In this document: in pieces, positions 1-10,285 of the stretch
Numbering within the stretch: the first letter of the stretch is position 1
How the letters are laid out: each line of letters opens with the position of its first letter
DNA from: Flavobacteriales bacterium
GTDB taxonomy: Bacteria > Bacteroidota > Bacteroidia > Flavobacteriales_D > Crocinitomicaceae
Direction of reading: 5' to 3'
Assembly: GCA_009926125.1 (NCBI GenBank)
Contig: RFPM01000005.1
Span: forward strand, 1 to 43,130
Length of the DNA stretch: 43,130 bases
Position numbers and translations under genes: made by a program
The notes under the pieces: generated by a model
Databases searched by the model: none
Told to the model about the DNA's origin: nothing
What the model saw: only the letters and a program-made list of their open reading frames with translations

Positions 1-3000
1 ACGAAACTTCTGTACAGCGTAAAAATGAAGCGTTAAAAAGATTGCAAGTTGTTGAAGCAATGAAAGATTCTCAAAAGAGAATTGATAATAGACCAGAATG
101 GATGATTGTAAAGGTCGTTCCGGTTATTCCACCAGAATTAAGACCTTTAGTTCCTCTAGATGGTGGACGTTTTGCAACTTCAGATTTAAATGATTTATAC
201 CGTCGAGTTATTATTCGTAACAATCGTTTGAAGCGTTTGATAGAAATTAAAGCGCCTGAGGTTATTTTGCGAAATGAGAAACGAATGTTACAGGAATCTG
301 TAGATTCATTGTTTGACAATTCTCGTAAGTCAAGTGCTGTAAAAACAGAATCTAACCGTCCTTTAAAATCTCTTTCTGATTCCTTGAAAGGAAAACAAGG
401 TCGATTCCGTCAAAATTTATTGGGTAAACGTGTTGATTATTCTGCTCGTTCTGTAATTGTTGTTGGACCAGATTTGAAATTACACGAGTGTGGTTTACCA
501 AAAGATATGGCTGCGGAACTCTACAAGCCGTTTATCATTCGTAAAATGATTGAACGTGGTATTGTGAAAACAGTTAAATCAGCGAAAAAAATTGTAGATA
601 AAAAAGATCCAGTTGTTTGGGATATTTTGGAGAATGTATTGAAAGGACATCCTGTTCTCTTAAACCGTGCACCAACTTTACACAGATTGGGAATCCAAGC
701 TTTTCAACCGAAATTAATTGAAGGAAAAGCAATTCGTTTACATCCATTAGTTACAACAGCATTCAATGCCGATTTTGATGGTGACCAGATGGCGGTTCAC
801 TTACCTTTGGGTAATGCTGCAATCTTGGAAGCACAAATGTTGATGCTTGCATCTCATAATATTCTAAATCCTGCAAACGGTGCTCCAATTGCTGTGCCTT
901 CTCAAGACATGGTTTTGGGATTGTACTATATTACTAAGGGAAAAAGATCTTTTGAAAAGGAAATCGTAAAAGGTGAAGACAGTATTTTTTACTCTCCACA
1001 AGAGGTAATAATCGCTTATAATGAAGCAAAATTAGATTTGCATGCTTACTTAAAGGTGAAATCATATGACCTAAATGCAGCAGGAGAACCTGAATTAATG
1101 TTAATTGAGACGACTTGCGGACGTGTTATGTTTAATGAGAAAGTTCCAAGAGAAGTTGGATACATCAATGATGTACTTACGAAAAAAGCATTGCGAGATA
1201 TTATTGGAGAAGTATTGAAAATTTGTGGGACTTCCCGAACTGCTCAATTCTTAGATGATATCAAAGGTTTGGGTTATGAAATGGCTTTTAGAGGTGGTTT
1301 GTCTTTCAACTTGGATGACATTATTATCCCTAAGGAAAAAGAAAAATTAGTTGAAAAAGCACATGGTGATGTGAAAGATGTTATGGGTAATTATAACATG
1401 GGTCTTATTACAAACAATGAGCGTTACAATCAAATTATCGACATTTGGACGCATACAAACTCTCGTTTGACGCATACATTGATGGAGCAATTGAAAACAG
1501 ACCGTCAAGGTTTTAATTCAATCTACATGATGTTTGATTCTGGAGCTCGTGGTTCGAAAGAGCAAATTCGTCAGCTTTCTGGTATGCGTGGATTAATGGC
1601 GAAACCGCAAAAGTCTGGAGCTTCTGTTCAGGAAATCATTGAAAATCCAATTTTATCTAATTTTAAAGAAGGATTATCAATTCTTGAATACTTCATTTCA
1701 ACACACGGTGCGCGAAAAGGTCTTGCAGATACAGCTTTGAAAACAGCGGATGCGGGATACTTAACCCGTCGTTTGGTGGATGTTGCACAAGATGTAGTAA
1801 TTAATATAAATGACTGTGGTACTTTAAGAGGAATTGTCGCTACTTCACTCAAGAAAAATGATGAAATTGTTGAGCCTTTATACGATCGTATTTTAGGTAG
1901 AACTTCTGTACATGATATATATTTGCCGGAATCAGAAACAATCATTGTTGCTGCAGGTGAAATTATATCTGAGGATGTAGCAAAGTCGATTGAAAAGGAA
2001 GGAATTGAAGAAGTTGAAATTCGTTCAGTTCTTACTTGTGAAATGAGACGTGGTGTTTGTTCTAAATGTTATGGAAGAAATCTTTCAAATCACCGTCTAG
2101 CTCAAATTGGAGATGCTGTTGGTGTTGTTGCTGCTCAATCAATTGGTGAGCCAGGAACACAGTTAACATTGCGTACTTTCCACGTGGGTGGTACGGCGTC
2201 AAATACTACGGATATTTCTGATCTAAAAGCGAAAGCAAATGGTAAATTAGAAATAGATGAATTACGAACTATAGAAAAGAAAAATGCTGATGGTTCTGTT
2301 AAATTAATTGTTGTTGGTCGTTCTGCTGAATTGAAGATTTCAGACGAGAAAACAGGAATTACAGTTATGACTACTAATATCCCTTACGGATCAGAATTAT
2401 TTGTGTCGCACAATACGAAAATCAAAAAAGGTGATGTAATTTGTAAGTGGGACCCATACAATGCTGTTATAATTTCTGAGGTTGCAGGTAAAGTTGTTTT
2501 TGACGATGTAGTTGAAAATATTACTTACCGCGAGGAAGTTGATGAGCAAACTGGATTTACAGAAAAAGTAATCATAGAAACAAGAGATAAAAAGAAGAGT
2601 CCAGCTATTCATATTATCGATCCTAAAACAAAAGAAATTTTACGCGAATATTCAATTCCTGTAAACGCACACATTTCTGTAGCTGAGGGTGATAAGTTGG
2701 AAGCAGGAGAGATTCTTGTGAAAATACCAAGATTGTCAGGTAAAACAGGAGATATCACTGGTGGACTTCCTCGTGTAACGGAATTATTCGAAGCTCGAAA
2801 TCCTTCTAACCCTGCTGTTGTTTCAGAAATTGATGGTACCGCTACTTTTGGAAATATCAAGAGAGGTAACAGAGAAATTAAAATCACTTCGAAATTTGGA
2901 GAGGTTAAAAATTACTTGGTTCCATTGGCAAAACATATTCTAGTTCAACAAAATGACTTCGTTAGAGCTGGTCAACCCCTTTCTGATGGTGCAATTACAC

Positions 3001-3629
3001 CAAATGATATTTTAAATATTGAAGGCCCAACGAAAGTACAAGAGTACATCGTGAATGAAATTCAAGAGGTTTATCGTTTGCAAGGTGTAAAGATTAATGA
3101 TAAACACTTTGAAGTTATCGTTCGTCAGATGATGTTGAAAGCTGAAATTAGCGAATCAGGAGATACGCGTTTCCTTGAAGGACAATCTGTTCATAAAGCA
3201 GATATTATGGAGGCAAACGATGCATTGTATGGTTTGATGTTTGTAAAAGAAATTGGAGATTCTACGGAATTTAAAAAAGGGCAATTAGTGACAGTTCGAA
3301 AATTGAGAGACGAGAATTCTCGCTTAAAAAGAGAAGACAAACAAATCGTTGAAGCGCGCGAGGCAATTCCTGCAACTTCTACTTCCTTGCTTCAAGGAAT
3401 TACGAGAGCTTCACTTCAAACTCAATCGTTCATTTCTGCGGCATCTTTCCAAGAGACTACAAAAGTGTTAAACGAAGCAGCTATCGCAGGAAAAGTAGAT
3501 CATTTATTAGGTCTAAAAGAAAATGTGATCGTTGGACATTTAATTCCTGCGGGAACAGGTGTTCGTGAATATCAAAAAATGATTGTAGGTTCTCAAGAAG
3601 CTTACGATGAACTTTTAGAACAAGTTTAA
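1..3629 (+). CDS. rpoC: DNA-directed RNA polymerase subunit beta' (5' partial)
   Basis: This is the largest catalytic subunit of RNA polymerase. The reading frame is open from base 3, so the gene begins upstream of the window; about 1,208 codons are visible out of roughly 1,400 expected in Bacteroidota. The absolutely conserved Mg-binding NADFDGD motif is at 765-785. The Zn-binding cysteines of the family are visible as NDCGTLRG followed by [14 protein letters not shown] (about 1,810-2,070). The bridge-helix/trigger-loop region with [21 protein letters not shown] follows directly (about 2,130-2,200). The C-terminus is intact and ends with TAA at 3627-3629, followed by an intrinsic terminator, which makes this the end of the presumed rpoBC operon. 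No frameshift or other oddity is seen. Identification is certain; only the N-terminus is missing. Confidence 0.98.
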   Translation, partial: ETSVQRKNEALKRLQVVEAMKDSQKRIDNRPEWMIVKVVPVIPPELRPLVPLDGGRFATSDLNDLYRRVIIRNNRLKRLIEIKAPEVILRNEKRMLQESVDSLFDNSRKSSAVKTESNRPLKSLSDSLKGKQGRFRQNLLGKRVDYSARSVIVVGPDLKLHECGLPKDMAAELYKPFIIRKMIERGIVKTVKSAKKIVDKKDPVVWDILENVLKGHPVLLNRAPTLHRLGIQAFQPKLIEGKAIRLHPLVTTAFNADFDGDQMAVHLPLGNAAILEAQMLMLASHNILNPANGAPIAVPSQDMVLGLYYITKGKRSFEKEIVKGEDSIFYSPQEVIIAYNEAKLDLHAYLKVKSYDLNAAGEPELMLIETTCGRVMFNEKVPREVGYINDVLTKKALRDIIGEVLKICGTSRTAQFLDDIKGLGYEMAFRGGLSFNLDDIIIPKEKEKLVEKAHGDVKDVMGNYNMGLITNNERYNQIIDIWTHTNSRLTHTLMEQLKTDRQGFNSIYMMFDSGARGSKEQIRQLSGMRGLMAKPQKSGASVQEIIENPILSNFKEGLSILEYFISTHGARKGLADTALKTADAGYLTRRLVDVAQDVVININDCGTLRGIVATSLKKNDEIVEPLYDRILGRTSVHDIYLPESETIIVAAGEIISEDVAKSIEKEGIEEVEIRSVLTCEMRRGVCSKCYGRNLSNHRLAQIGDAVGVVAAQSIGEPGTQLTLRTFHVGGTASNTTDISDLKAKANGKLEIDELRTIEKKNADGSVKLIVVGRSAELKISDEKTGITVMTTNIPYGSELFVSHNTKIKKGDVICKWDPYNAVIISEVAGKVVFDDVVENITYREEVDEQTGFTEKVIIETRDKKKSPAIHIIDPKTKEILREYSIPVNAHISVAEGDKLEAGEILVKIPRLSGKTGDITGGLPRVTELFEARNPSNPAVVSEIDGTATFGNIKRGNREIKITSKFGEVKNYLVPLAKHILVQQNDFVRAGQPLSDGAITPNDILNIEGPTKVQEYIVNEIQEVYRLQGVKINDKHFEVIVRQMMLKAEISESGDTRFLEGQSVHKADIMEANDALYGLMFVKEIGDSTEFKKGQLVTVRKLRDENSRLKREDKQIVEAREAIPATSTSLLQGITRASLQTQSFISAASFQETTKVLNEAAIAGKVDHLLGLKENVIVGHLIPAGTGVREYQKMIVGSQEAYDELLEQV

Positions 3630-3648
3630 AAAATATATCATTAATAAG

Positions 3649-3672
3649 AAAGGGGCTTTTGTCCCTTTTTTA
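3649..3672 (+). terminator. Rho-independent terminator after rpoC
   Basis: An 8-bp stem (3649-3656 AAAGGGGC pairing with 3661-3668 GTCCCTTT, with one G-T wobble) encloses a four-T loop and runs into a T tract. It lies 20 bases after the rpoC stop codon. The stem is A-rich on its left arm, so it may also act on transcripts from the opposite strand (tRNA-Leu). Confidence 0.8.
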
Positions 3673-3741
3673 TTGCGCTATAGTTTGGTTTTTGTTGTTA
3701 ATCTAAAGTAAATTTTTGTTTAGTTTTTAGATAATAAATTG

Positions 3742-3825
3742 TGCCCACGACTGGATTCGAACCAGCACACCACTGAAGGCACCAGCCCCTCAAGCTGGCA
3801 TGTCTACCAATTTCACCACGTGGGC
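3742..3825 (-). tRNA. tRNA-Leu, anticodon GAG
   Basis: The minus strand folds as a class II tRNA of 84 bases. The acceptor stem is GCCCACG (3819-3825) with CGTGGGC (3743-3749), and the discriminator A is at 3742. The T loop reads GGTTCGAATCC. The anticodon stem CCAGC/GCTGG (3782-3786 with 3794-3798) holds the loop TTGAGGG, giving anticodon GAG at 3789-3791, which reads CTC and CTT leucine codons. A long variable arm follows, as expected for leucine tRNAs. The 3' CCA is not encoded. The gene is transcribed toward rpoC. The rest of 3630-3939 holds the rpoC terminator and the kup leader; no other gene is seen. Confidence 0.95.
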
Positions 3826-3939
3826 AATGAATGGCTGCAAATATACTAGTTTTACTTTATTTGATTTAGAATAGTTCTAGTATTTCCATTAAATCTCATA
3901 TTATTTTGAATTTTAAATTAATTTTAACAAAATTTTTAA

Positions 3940-5901
3940 ATGTCAGACTCTTCACATAAGATTTCTCTAGCAGGAATATTAATTACATCAGGAATTGTAT
4001 TTGGTGATATTGGAACATCACCCTTATATGTTTTCCAAGCAATAACTGGAGGTGGAACAAGAATTGCACCTGATTTTATTTTGGGTGGTTTATCTTGCGT
4101 TATTTGGACTTTAATTTTATTAGCCACAGTCAAGTATGTTTTCTTTGCGCTGAATGCTGACAATAAGGGTGAGGGAGGTATTTTCGCGCTCTTTGCCTTA
4201 TTAAAAAATAAGAAGACTTCTTGGGTTATAATTTTGGCCTTAATTGGTTGTGCAACTTTGATGGCAGATGGGTTTATTACTCCGGCAATTTCTATTTCTT
4301 CTGCCGTAGAGGGATTAAATATTTATTTTCCTGATACACCTGTAATTCCTATTGTAATTGGAATTGTTGTTGTTTTATTTTCTATTCAACAGTTTGGAAC
4401 TGTGTTAATCGGCAAGTTTTTTGGTCCTATCATGTTGATTTGGTTTGCATTTTTGGGTTTAATAGGATTCATAAATATAGCGGAAAACACAGCTGTACTT
4501 CAAGCATTTAATCCTTGGTGGGCTTATAATTTAGTAGCTAATGTAGATGGTGGATTTGCTGTCTTAGGCTCAGTATTTTTATGTACCACAGGAGCTGAAG
4601 CACTTTATTCAGACTTAGGTCATTGCGGAAAGGGGAACATCCGAATTAGTTGGAGTTTTGTTTCTGTTTTATTAGTCACTAATTATTTGGGGCAAGCTGC
4701 TTTATGCCTCACTCCGGGCTTAGAATTAGGTTCTAAAACAGTCTTCTATAAAATGGTCCCTGAATTTCTACTTCCTTTTGCCATAACAATTGCAACTGCG
4801 GCAACAATTATTGCATCTCAAGCATTAATCACAGGTGTTTTTACCTTGATGAACGAGGCAATAAAATTAAAGCTTTGGACTAATTTGAAGATTAAATACC
4901 CCTCAGATCATAAGGGTCAAATTTATATTCCTTTTATCAATTGGTTTCTAATGGCAGGTTGCTTATTGGTAATTGTCATTTTTAAAAAATCAAGTGCAAT
5001 GGAGCATACCTATGGTCTTGCTATTACTATCGATATGGTGATGACCTCTATTCTTCTTGCTTTCTTGTTAATGTTAAAATACCCAAAAGCAAAATATTTG
5101 TATTTATCTGTTTTTATTATCTTCTTGTTAATTGAAGGGGTATTCCTACTTTCAAATCTAGGTAAAATTGTAAATGGAGGTTGGTTCACCTTAATTTTAG
5201 CAAGTTCCTTTTTTACTATACTTTATTTGTATTATAAAGCACGTGAATTAAGGACAAGTATTACAGAATATATTCCAATGAGTGAGGTAATTCCACTTTT
5301 AAATTCTGTTAGAAATGATAAGGAAATTCTTTATGAGGCTTCAAATCTTGTTTTTCCAACACGGAGTGATACTTCCGATAAATTAGATATATCTGTTTAT
5401 TATTCATTATTTAGAAAAAAACCAAGAAAAGCGGGTGTCATTTGGTTTTTACATGTCGATATTTTAAATGAGCCATGGGAAGTTCACTACCATGTAAAAG
5501 AAATAATTGATAAATCTTGTTATTATGTTAGTTTACAATTGGGCTTTAAGGAGGAACACAGAATTGAGTACATGATGCGAAAAATTCATGCTCATATGGT
5601 AGAGAAAGGAGAGTTAACAAATGATAGTATTTTTAACTCAGTTCGTGGACAAATTGATTCAATTGACTTTAAGTTTATTGTTCTTAATTCCCGAGTATCA
5701 ACTGACAATGCTTTAACAGCATTTCAAGCTTTATGTGTGAAAACATATCGTTTTGTTAAGTCAACAGGCCTTAAACCTGCAGAAGATTTTGGATTGGATA
5801 AAACAAATGTTGTAGTAGATTTCATTCCAATTTCTGTAACAAAAGTAGTAACTCAAGAACTAACTGAAGATTTTGAAGATTATTCCGATACTAAAAAATA
5901 A
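3940..5901 (+). CDS. kup: KUP/HAK family low-affinity potassium transporter
   Basis: This is a predicted inner-membrane K+ uptake protein, probably a K+/H+ symporter, of 653 residues, close to the usual 620-660. The family signature GDIGTSPLYVFQA is near residues 22-34. About twelve hydrophobic segments follow up to about residue 430. After them comes the hydrophilic cytoplasmic C-terminal domain (about 440-653) typical of Kup. The ATG at 3940 gives the normal N-terminus just before the first membrane helix; no Shine-Dalgarno sequence is present, as is usual here. It appears to be a single-gene unit: tRNA-Leu upstream is on the other strand, and the minus-strand gene downstream ends only 9 bases away with no obvious terminator between. 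Family assignment is secure; substrate affinity and coupling ion are inferred from the family. Confidence 0.95.
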   Translation: MSDSSHKISLAGILITSGIVFGDIGTSPLYVFQAITGGGTRIAPDFILGGLSCVIWTLILLATVKYVFFALNADNKGEGGIFALFALLKNKKTSWVIILALIGCATLMADGFITPAISISSAVEGLNIYFPDTPVIPIVIGIVVVLFSIQQFGTVLIGKFFGPIMLIWFAFLGLIGFINIAENTAVLQAFNPWWAYNLVANVDGGFAVLGSVFLCTTGAEALYSDLGHCGKGNIRISWSFVSVLLVTNYLGQAALCLTPGLELGSKTVFYKMVPEFLLPFAITIATAATIIASQALITGVFTLMNEAIKLKLWTNLKIKYPSDHKGQIYIPFINWFLMAGCLLVIVIFKKSSAMEHTYGLAITIDMVMTSILLAFLLMLKYPKAKYLYLSVFIIFLLIEGVFLLSNLGKIVNGGWFTLILASSFFTILYLYYKARELRTSITEYIPMSEVIPLLNSVRNDKEILYEASNLVFPTRSDTSDKLDISVYYSLFRKKPRKAGVIWFLHVDILNEPWEVHYHVKEIIDKSCYYVSLQLGFKEEHRIEYMMRKIHAHMVEKGELTNDSIFNSVRGQIDSIDFKFIVLNSRVSTDNALTAFQALCVKTYRFVKSTGLKPAEDFGLDKTNVVVDFIPISVTKVVTQELTEDFEDYSDTKK

Positions 5902-5910
5902 AAGACCGAT

Positions 5911-7182
5911 TTATATTCGAGTGATTGTCCCTTTATAAACAGCTTTCTCATTTTTTTCTGGAGAAGAGAGAGTCACTTTCCAAATAAATGTCTTGCTTTC
6001 GCTTACTAACTTTCCATTTCGTTTGTCAATTCCATCCCAAGGATTTGAGGCATCTGAGCTTTCAAAAATGATTCCTCCGTTGTCGGCATCAATTATAATT
6101 AATGAAAATGCAGTATTTCGCTTTGTTAATGCATAAGGCATAAAGGTGTTTTTTCTTCTATCATCAGAAAGTGGGTTAAATGCATTAACCGCCAATAAAT
6201 TGTAGTCTTCTGAAATGATAATTGTTTTTATTTCTGTAGATGAACAACCTTTTTCATTCGTAACAATAACTTCTAAATCAAACTGCCCTTTTTCAAAGAA
6301 ATAAAAAGCAGCTGTTTTTGCTTTATTCGAAGAGTTTGCAGTAACTACTTTATCGACCTTCCATTTTATAGTTTCTTCAAAAGTTTGAACCTCTCCTCTG
6401 ATAATTGGCAATCCAGTTTCATAATTTAACTCATCTTCCACAAGTAAAGTTGCTCTTGGATTTTCAAATACGCTAAAGAAACTGTTATATGATTCTTTTT
6501 GTTTTGAATTTACAAGCAGTTCATATTTTCCTTCTTCAGATAGTTTAATATTTTCAGTTGCTGACTCAGCCACACTTACTTTTTTTCCACTTGGAAAGAT
6601 AAGTGTCATGCTTTCATCATTTTTATTGATAACCTTTAAATTCTCTCCAAGACATTTATTTGAAAAACTTGGCACATCAGGCTCTGTTACATTTTTTGTA
6701 ATAACACTATTTTCCTTTTTTGGAGTAGTTATCTCCTCATCAAGTTTCAAATCTTTAGTGATTTCTTTCACTAAAACTTCATTTACTTCTGGTAAAATCA
6801 GGTTTGTTTTAGTTTCCTTTTTATCATCTTCTTTAGCTTCTAGTTCATTAGAACTAATCTTTTCATCTAGAATCCCCTTTGTTTTTTCTGATTTAGTTTT
6901 CTTAGAAGTAGTACTCTGAGAGTTTGATTTTTCAATAATATCTGTTTTTTGCTCTACTGGTTTATCACTCTTTTCTTCTTGTTTAGAAGAAAAATAAAGC
7001 AAGGAGCTAATCGTTATGACTGCAATTATAGAAGTTCCAAAAAACCAAAACTTAAAAGGTTTGATGGGTGAATTCGGCTTATTCATTTTTTTTTCAAATG
7101 AATTCCAAGCATTGTTATCGTAAGGCATTTCATGCCCTTCGAGTGCGCTTTTAATTAATTCATCAATATTCTTATTCATCAT
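5911..7182 (-). CDS. Membrane-anchored anti-sigma-like protein with T9SS type-B-like C-terminal domain
   Basis: I do not recognise a named gene. The 423-residue protein has a short cytoplasmic N-terminus (1-43, containing NNAWNSFEKKMN, a pattern common in Bacteroidota proteins encoded next to ECF sigma factors). One membrane helix follows (about 44-64), then a Lys/Glu/Thr-rich linker (about 65-170) and beta-rich PKD/Ig-like sequence (about 175-330). The C-terminus resembles the gliding-motility/T9SS type B domain: VNAFNPLSDD, later SNPWDGIDKRNGK, TFIWKVTL and a final YKGTITRI. Its ATG overlaps the stop of the upstream sigma gene by four bases, so the two are translationally coupled. From this context I infer that it binds or regulates that sigma factor from the membrane. 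No classical anti-sigma zinc motif is seen, so the role is unproven. Confidence 0.7.
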   Translation of the reverse strand: MMNKNIDELIKSALEGHEMPYDNNAWNSFEKKMNKPNSPIKPFKFWFFGTSIIAVITISSLLYFSSKQEEKSDKPVEQKTDIIEKSNSQSTTSKKTKSEKTKGILDEKISSNELEAKEDDKKETKTNLILPEVNEVLVKEITKDLKLDEEITTPKKENSVITKNVTEPDVPSFSNKCLGENLKVINKNDESMTLIFPSGKKVSVAESATENIKLSEEGKYELLVNSKQKESYNSFFSVFENPRATLLVEDELNYETGLPIIRGEVQTFEETIKWKVDKVVTANSSNKAKTAAFYFFEKGQFDLEVIVTNEKGCSSTEIKTIIISEDYNLLAVNAFNPLSDDRRKNTFMPYALTKRNTAFSLIIIDADNGGIIFESSDASNPWDGIDKRNGKLVSESKTFIWKVTLSSPEKNEKAVYKGTITRI

Positions 7183-7751
7183 GATTCGATGTATTTGAAT
7201 TTTTCAGTTAATATGCGTTGCAAATTCATTTTTGCTTTTGCCAAATTGGATTTTGATGTTCCTTCGTTAATCCCTAGCATTTCTGCAATTTCTCTGTGTG
7301 AGAAATCTTCTAAAACGAAGAGATTAAAGACAGTTCTGTAGGCTGGAGACAATTTTGAGATTGCTTCAAGTGCTACTTCTGCTTTTAAAGTTTTAAATTC
7401 TACTTCCTCTTTTTCAACCATTTCGTCTACTGCTTCTTGTTTAAAATCAGTATCTTGATCACTTAAAAATGGATTTTTCTTCGATTTTCGGATTGAATCA
7501 ATTGCTGTATTTACAATAATTCTTCTCACCCAACCTTCGAAAGAACCGCTAAAATCAAAAACCCCCAATTTGTCAAAGACCTTTATGAATCCATCTTGAA
7601 GAACATCTTGAGCAGCATCTTTATCGTTAATGTACCGATAGCAAACTACTAACATTTTACCATAAAGTTGTTTAAACAGTGCCTCTTGCGATTTACGTTC
7701 TCCGCGGACACAGCCTTCGACAATTAATTTTAAATGTTCTTTATTCTCCAA
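7179..7751 (-). CDS. RNA polymerase ECF-type sigma-70 factor
   Basis: The protein has 190 residues with sigma region 2 (about 15-85, including YINDKDAAQDVLQDGFIKVF and FEGWVRRIIVNTAIDSIRK) and region 4 (about 130-185, AYRTVFNLFVLEDFSHREIAEMLGINEGTSKSNL), whose helix-turn-helix binds the -35 element. Length and architecture are those of ECF sigma factors. The start is TTG at 7749-7751: the frame has a stop just upstream (reading back, GTT, AAT, then TAA), and no ATG lies early enough to keep region 2 whole. Its stop overlaps the start of the downstream membrane protein (ATGA), making a sigma/anti-sigma-like operon. The regulon cannot be read from the sequence. Confidence 0.93.
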   Translation of the reverse strand: MENKEHLKLIVEGCVRGERKSQEALFKQLYGKMLVVCYRYINDKDAAQDVLQDGFIKVFDKLGVFDFSGSFEGWVRRIIVNTAIDSIRKSKKNPFLSDQDTDFKQEAVDEMVEKEEVEFKTLKAEVALEAISKLSPAYRTVFNLFVLEDFSHREIAEMLGINEGTSKSNLAKAKMNLQRILTEKFKYIES

Positions 7752-7900
7752 TTTTTCAACATTTTAAAAACGCATCAATTCTATAATGGTTGCCTCTAAA
7801 TTAAGTGATTTATTATTTATGTTGAATAAAAAAACAAATTTTACTTAAATTCACTAAATTCGCAGTCATAATTAAATTCTAACCAACTTAAAGTAGATAA

Positions 7901-8839
7901 ATGAAAGTAACAGTCGTAGGAGCCGGTAATGTTGGCGCAACTTGTGCAGATGTTCTAGCGCAAAGAGAAATTGCCAATGAAATTGTTTTATTGGATATCA
8001 AAGAAGGATTTGCAGAAGGTAAAGCTCTTGATATTTGGCAAACATCTCCCATAAATTTGTATGATTCAAGAACAGTAGGTTCGACAAATGATTATGAAAA
8101 AACAAAAGATTCAGATGTTGTGGTTATCACTTCTGGTCTACCCCGCAAACCTGGAATGTCACGTGACGATCTTATAGCGACCAATGCAGGAATCGTAAAG
8201 TCAGTTACTGAAAGCATTGTAAAATATTCTCCAAATGCAATCATAATTATCGTTTCTAATCCTTTAGATGTGATGACCTATTGTGCTTATTTACACGCAA
8301 AAACAGATTCTAGAAAAGTATTTGGAATGGCAGGTGTATTGGACACAGCGCGTTATAGAGCATTTTTAGCAGAAGAATTAAATGTTTCTCCAAAAGATAT
8401 TCAGGCTGTATTGATGGGAGGACATGGAGATACAATGGTTCCATTACCACGTTATACAACTGTTGGTGGAATTCCGGTAACTGAATTAATCGAAGAAAGT
8501 AAATTGAATGAAATTATCGAACGCGCTAAATTTGGTGGAGGCGAGATGGTTAAATTATTAGGAACTTCTGCTTGGTATGCTCCGGGAGCTGCAGCTGCAC
8601 AAATGGTTGAAGCAGTAGTACGCGATCAAAAAAGAATATTTCCAGTTTGTGCTTGGCTACAAGGAGAATATGGCATGAAAGACATTTATCTAGGTGTTCC
8701 AGTTATTCTTGGAATGAACGGCATCGAAAAAATTATAGAATTGAAATTAAATGCTGCAGAAAAAGCCTTGTTGGCAGAGTCAGCAGAAGCGGTCAAAGGT
8801 GTTATGGATGTTTTGGATACAATGAATGCAAATACATAA
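7901..8839 (+). CDS. mdh: Malate dehydrogenase (NAD-dependent, LDH-like type)
   Basis: This enzyme interconverts malate and oxaloacetate in the TCA cycle. It has 312 residues, the normal length. The Rossmann motif GAGNVGATCA is at 7-16, and Asp32 in LLDIKEG favours NAD over NADP. Substrate-binding arginines are Arg82 and Arg88 on the mobile loop (GLPRKPGMSRDD) and Arg151, and the catalytic pair is Asp148 (VLDTARYR) and His175 (GGHGDTM). Arg82 at the substrate-specificity position marks malate rather than lactate dehydrogenase. It is a single-gene unit closed by a strong hairpin terminator. Confidence 0.97.
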   Translation: MKVTVVGAGNVGATCADVLAQREIANEIVLLDIKEGFAEGKALDIWQTSPINLYDSRTVGSTNDYEKTKDSDVVVITSGLPRKPGMSRDDLIATNAGIVKSVTESIVKYSPNAIIIIVSNPLDVMTYCAYLHAKTDSRKVFGMAGVLDTARYRAFLAEELNVSPKDIQAVLMGGHGDTMVPLPRYTTVGGIPVTELIEESKLNEIIERAKFGGGEMVKLLGTSAWYAPGAAAAQMVEAVVRDQKRIFPVCAWLQGEYGMKDIYLGVPVILGMNGIEKIIELKLNAAEKALLAESAEAVKGVMDVLDTMNANT

Positions 8840-8861
8840 GAGTATTTAGCTTTATTAAATT

Positions 8862-8891
8862 AAAAAGGCGAGTTTTACTCGCCTTTTTTTT
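8862..8891 (+). terminator. Bidirectional intrinsic terminator between mdh and ahcY
   Basis: A perfect hairpin, AAAAAGGCGAGT, a three-T loop and ACTCGCCTTTTT, has a T run on its right and an A run on its left. It can therefore end transcripts from both converging genes, mdh (+) and ahcY (-). Confidence 0.92.
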
Positions 8892-8927
8892 GATTAAAAT
8901 CAGGAATTATTACTTCCCAATCGATTC

Positions 8928-10241
8928 TTAATATCTGTAGTGCTCTGCTTTAAATGGTCCTTCAACAGCAACTCCAATATAATCAGCTTGATCGCTTGAA
9001 AGTGTTTCCAATTCTACACCAATTTTTGCAAGGTGCAAACGTGCTACTTTTTCATCTAAATATTTAGGAAGCATGTACACATCATTTTTGTAATTGGCAG
9101 AATTTTGCCATAATTCTATTTGTGCCAATGTCTGGTTTGTGAATGAATTAGACATCACAAAAGATGGATGTCCTGTAGCACAACCTAAGTTTACTAAACG
9201 ACCTTCAGCCAAAACAATAATGTCTTTTCCGTTGATGTTATACAAGTCAACTTGAGGTTTAATTTCATTCTTTGTATGTCCGTGATTTCCATTTAACCAA
9301 GCCATATCAATTTCATTGTCGAAATGTCCAATGTTGCAAACAATTGCCTTATCTTTCATTTTTTCAAAGTGTCTTCCAACTACGATATTTTTATTTCCTG
9401 TAGTTGTAACAATGATATCTCCTAAATGAACAACAGTGTCTAATCTTTTCACTTCAAAACCATCCATTGCAGCTTGAAGTGCACAAATCGGATCAATTTC
9501 AGTAACAATTACACGAGCTCCTGCACCTTTTAAAGAAGCAGCCGAACCTTTTCCAACATCTCCGTAGCCACAAACAACGGCAACTTTTCCTGCCATCATT
9601 GTATCTGTTGCTCTACGAATAGAATCTACTAAAGATTCTTTACAGCCATATTTATTATCGAACTTTGATTTCGTAACAGAATCATTTACGTTTATAGCAG
9701 GCATTACGAGCGTACCATTTTTAACACGTTCGTATAAACGGTGAACACCAGTTGTTGTTTCTTCAGAAAGTCCTTTTATTCCTGCAGTTAATTCTGGAAA
9801 ACGATCAAAAACCATATTTGTTAGATCTCCACCATCATCTAAAATCATGTTCAAGGGTTGATTATCCTTAAAAGCAAAAATTGTCTGCTCTATACACCAA
9901 TCAAATTCTTCTTCTCCCATTCCTTTCCATGCAAAAACAGGAATTCCAGCAGCAGCAATAGCAGCAGCGGCATGATCTTGCGTAGAGAAAATATTACAAG
10001 ATGACCAAGAAACTTCTGCTCCAAGATCAATTAAAGTTTCAATTAATACGGCTGTTTGAATGGTCATGTGTAAGCAACCTGCAATACGAGCTCCAGCTAA
10101 GGGCTTAGAAGCACCATATTCCTCACGTAAGGCCATTAAGCCGGGCATTTCTGCCTCTGCCAATCTGATTTCTTTTCTTCCCCAAGCAGAAAGACTTATG
10201 TCTTTTACCTTGTGTGCTAATTTCTCTGATGTGTTGCTCAT
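8928..10241 (-). CDS. ahcY: Adenosylhomocysteinase (S-adenosyl-L-homocysteine hydrolase)
   Basis: The enzyme splits S-adenosylhomocysteine, the by-product of SAM-dependent methylation, into adenosine and homocysteine. It has 437 residues, normal for this NAD-containing cytoplasmic enzyme. Visible hallmarks are [16 protein letters not shown] (about 55-70), [14 protein letters not shown] (81-94), the substrate loop [17 protein letters not shown] (183-199), the NAD-binding CGYGDVGKG (224-232) and the C-terminal PFKAEHYRY. Methyltransferases elsewhere in the window (pcm and two others) produce its substrate. The leader is only about 40 bases, too short for an S-adenosylhomocysteine or SAM riboswitch, and I see no such structure. 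Confidence 0.98.
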   Translation of the reverse strand: MSNTSEKLAHKVKDISLSAWGRKEIRLAEAEMPGLMALREEYGASKPLAGARIAGCLHMTIQTAVLIETLIDLGAEVSWSSCNIFSTQDHAAAAIAAAGIPVFAWKGMGEEEFDWCIEQTIFAFKDNQPLNMILDDGGDLTNMVFDRFPELTAGIKGLSEETTTGVHRLYERVKNGTLVMPAINVNDSVTKSKFDNKYGCKESLVDSIRRATDTMMAGKVAVVCGYGDVGKGSAASLKGAGARVIVTEIDPICALQAAMDGFEVKRLDTVVHLGDIIVTTTGNKNIVVGRHFEKMKDKAIVCNIGHFDNEIDMAWLNGNHGHTKNEIKPQVDLYNINGKDIIVLAEGRLVNLGCATGHPSFVMSNSFTNQTLAQIELWQNSANYKNDVYMLPKYLDEKVARLHLAKIGVELETLSSDQADYIGVAVEGPFKAEHYRY

Positions 10242-10285
10242 TTATTTTTTGATTTTATAGAGTGCAAATTTAAGACAATTTTTAA

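Noticed and set aside
3742-3825. Attachment site of an integrated element at tRNA-Leu
   Set aside because: No integrase and no second copy of the tRNA end was seen in the window, and the flanking genes are housekeeping genes.
6608-6919. 103-codon plus-strand frame of Ser/Phe/Val-rich sequence
   Set aside because: It is the mirror of the Lys/Glu-rich linker of the anti-sigma-like protein, a common artefact of low-complexity coding DNA.
10242-10285. SAM or SAH riboswitch ahead of ahcY
   Set aside because: The gap to the next gene is 44 bases and no conserved stem or core is visible.
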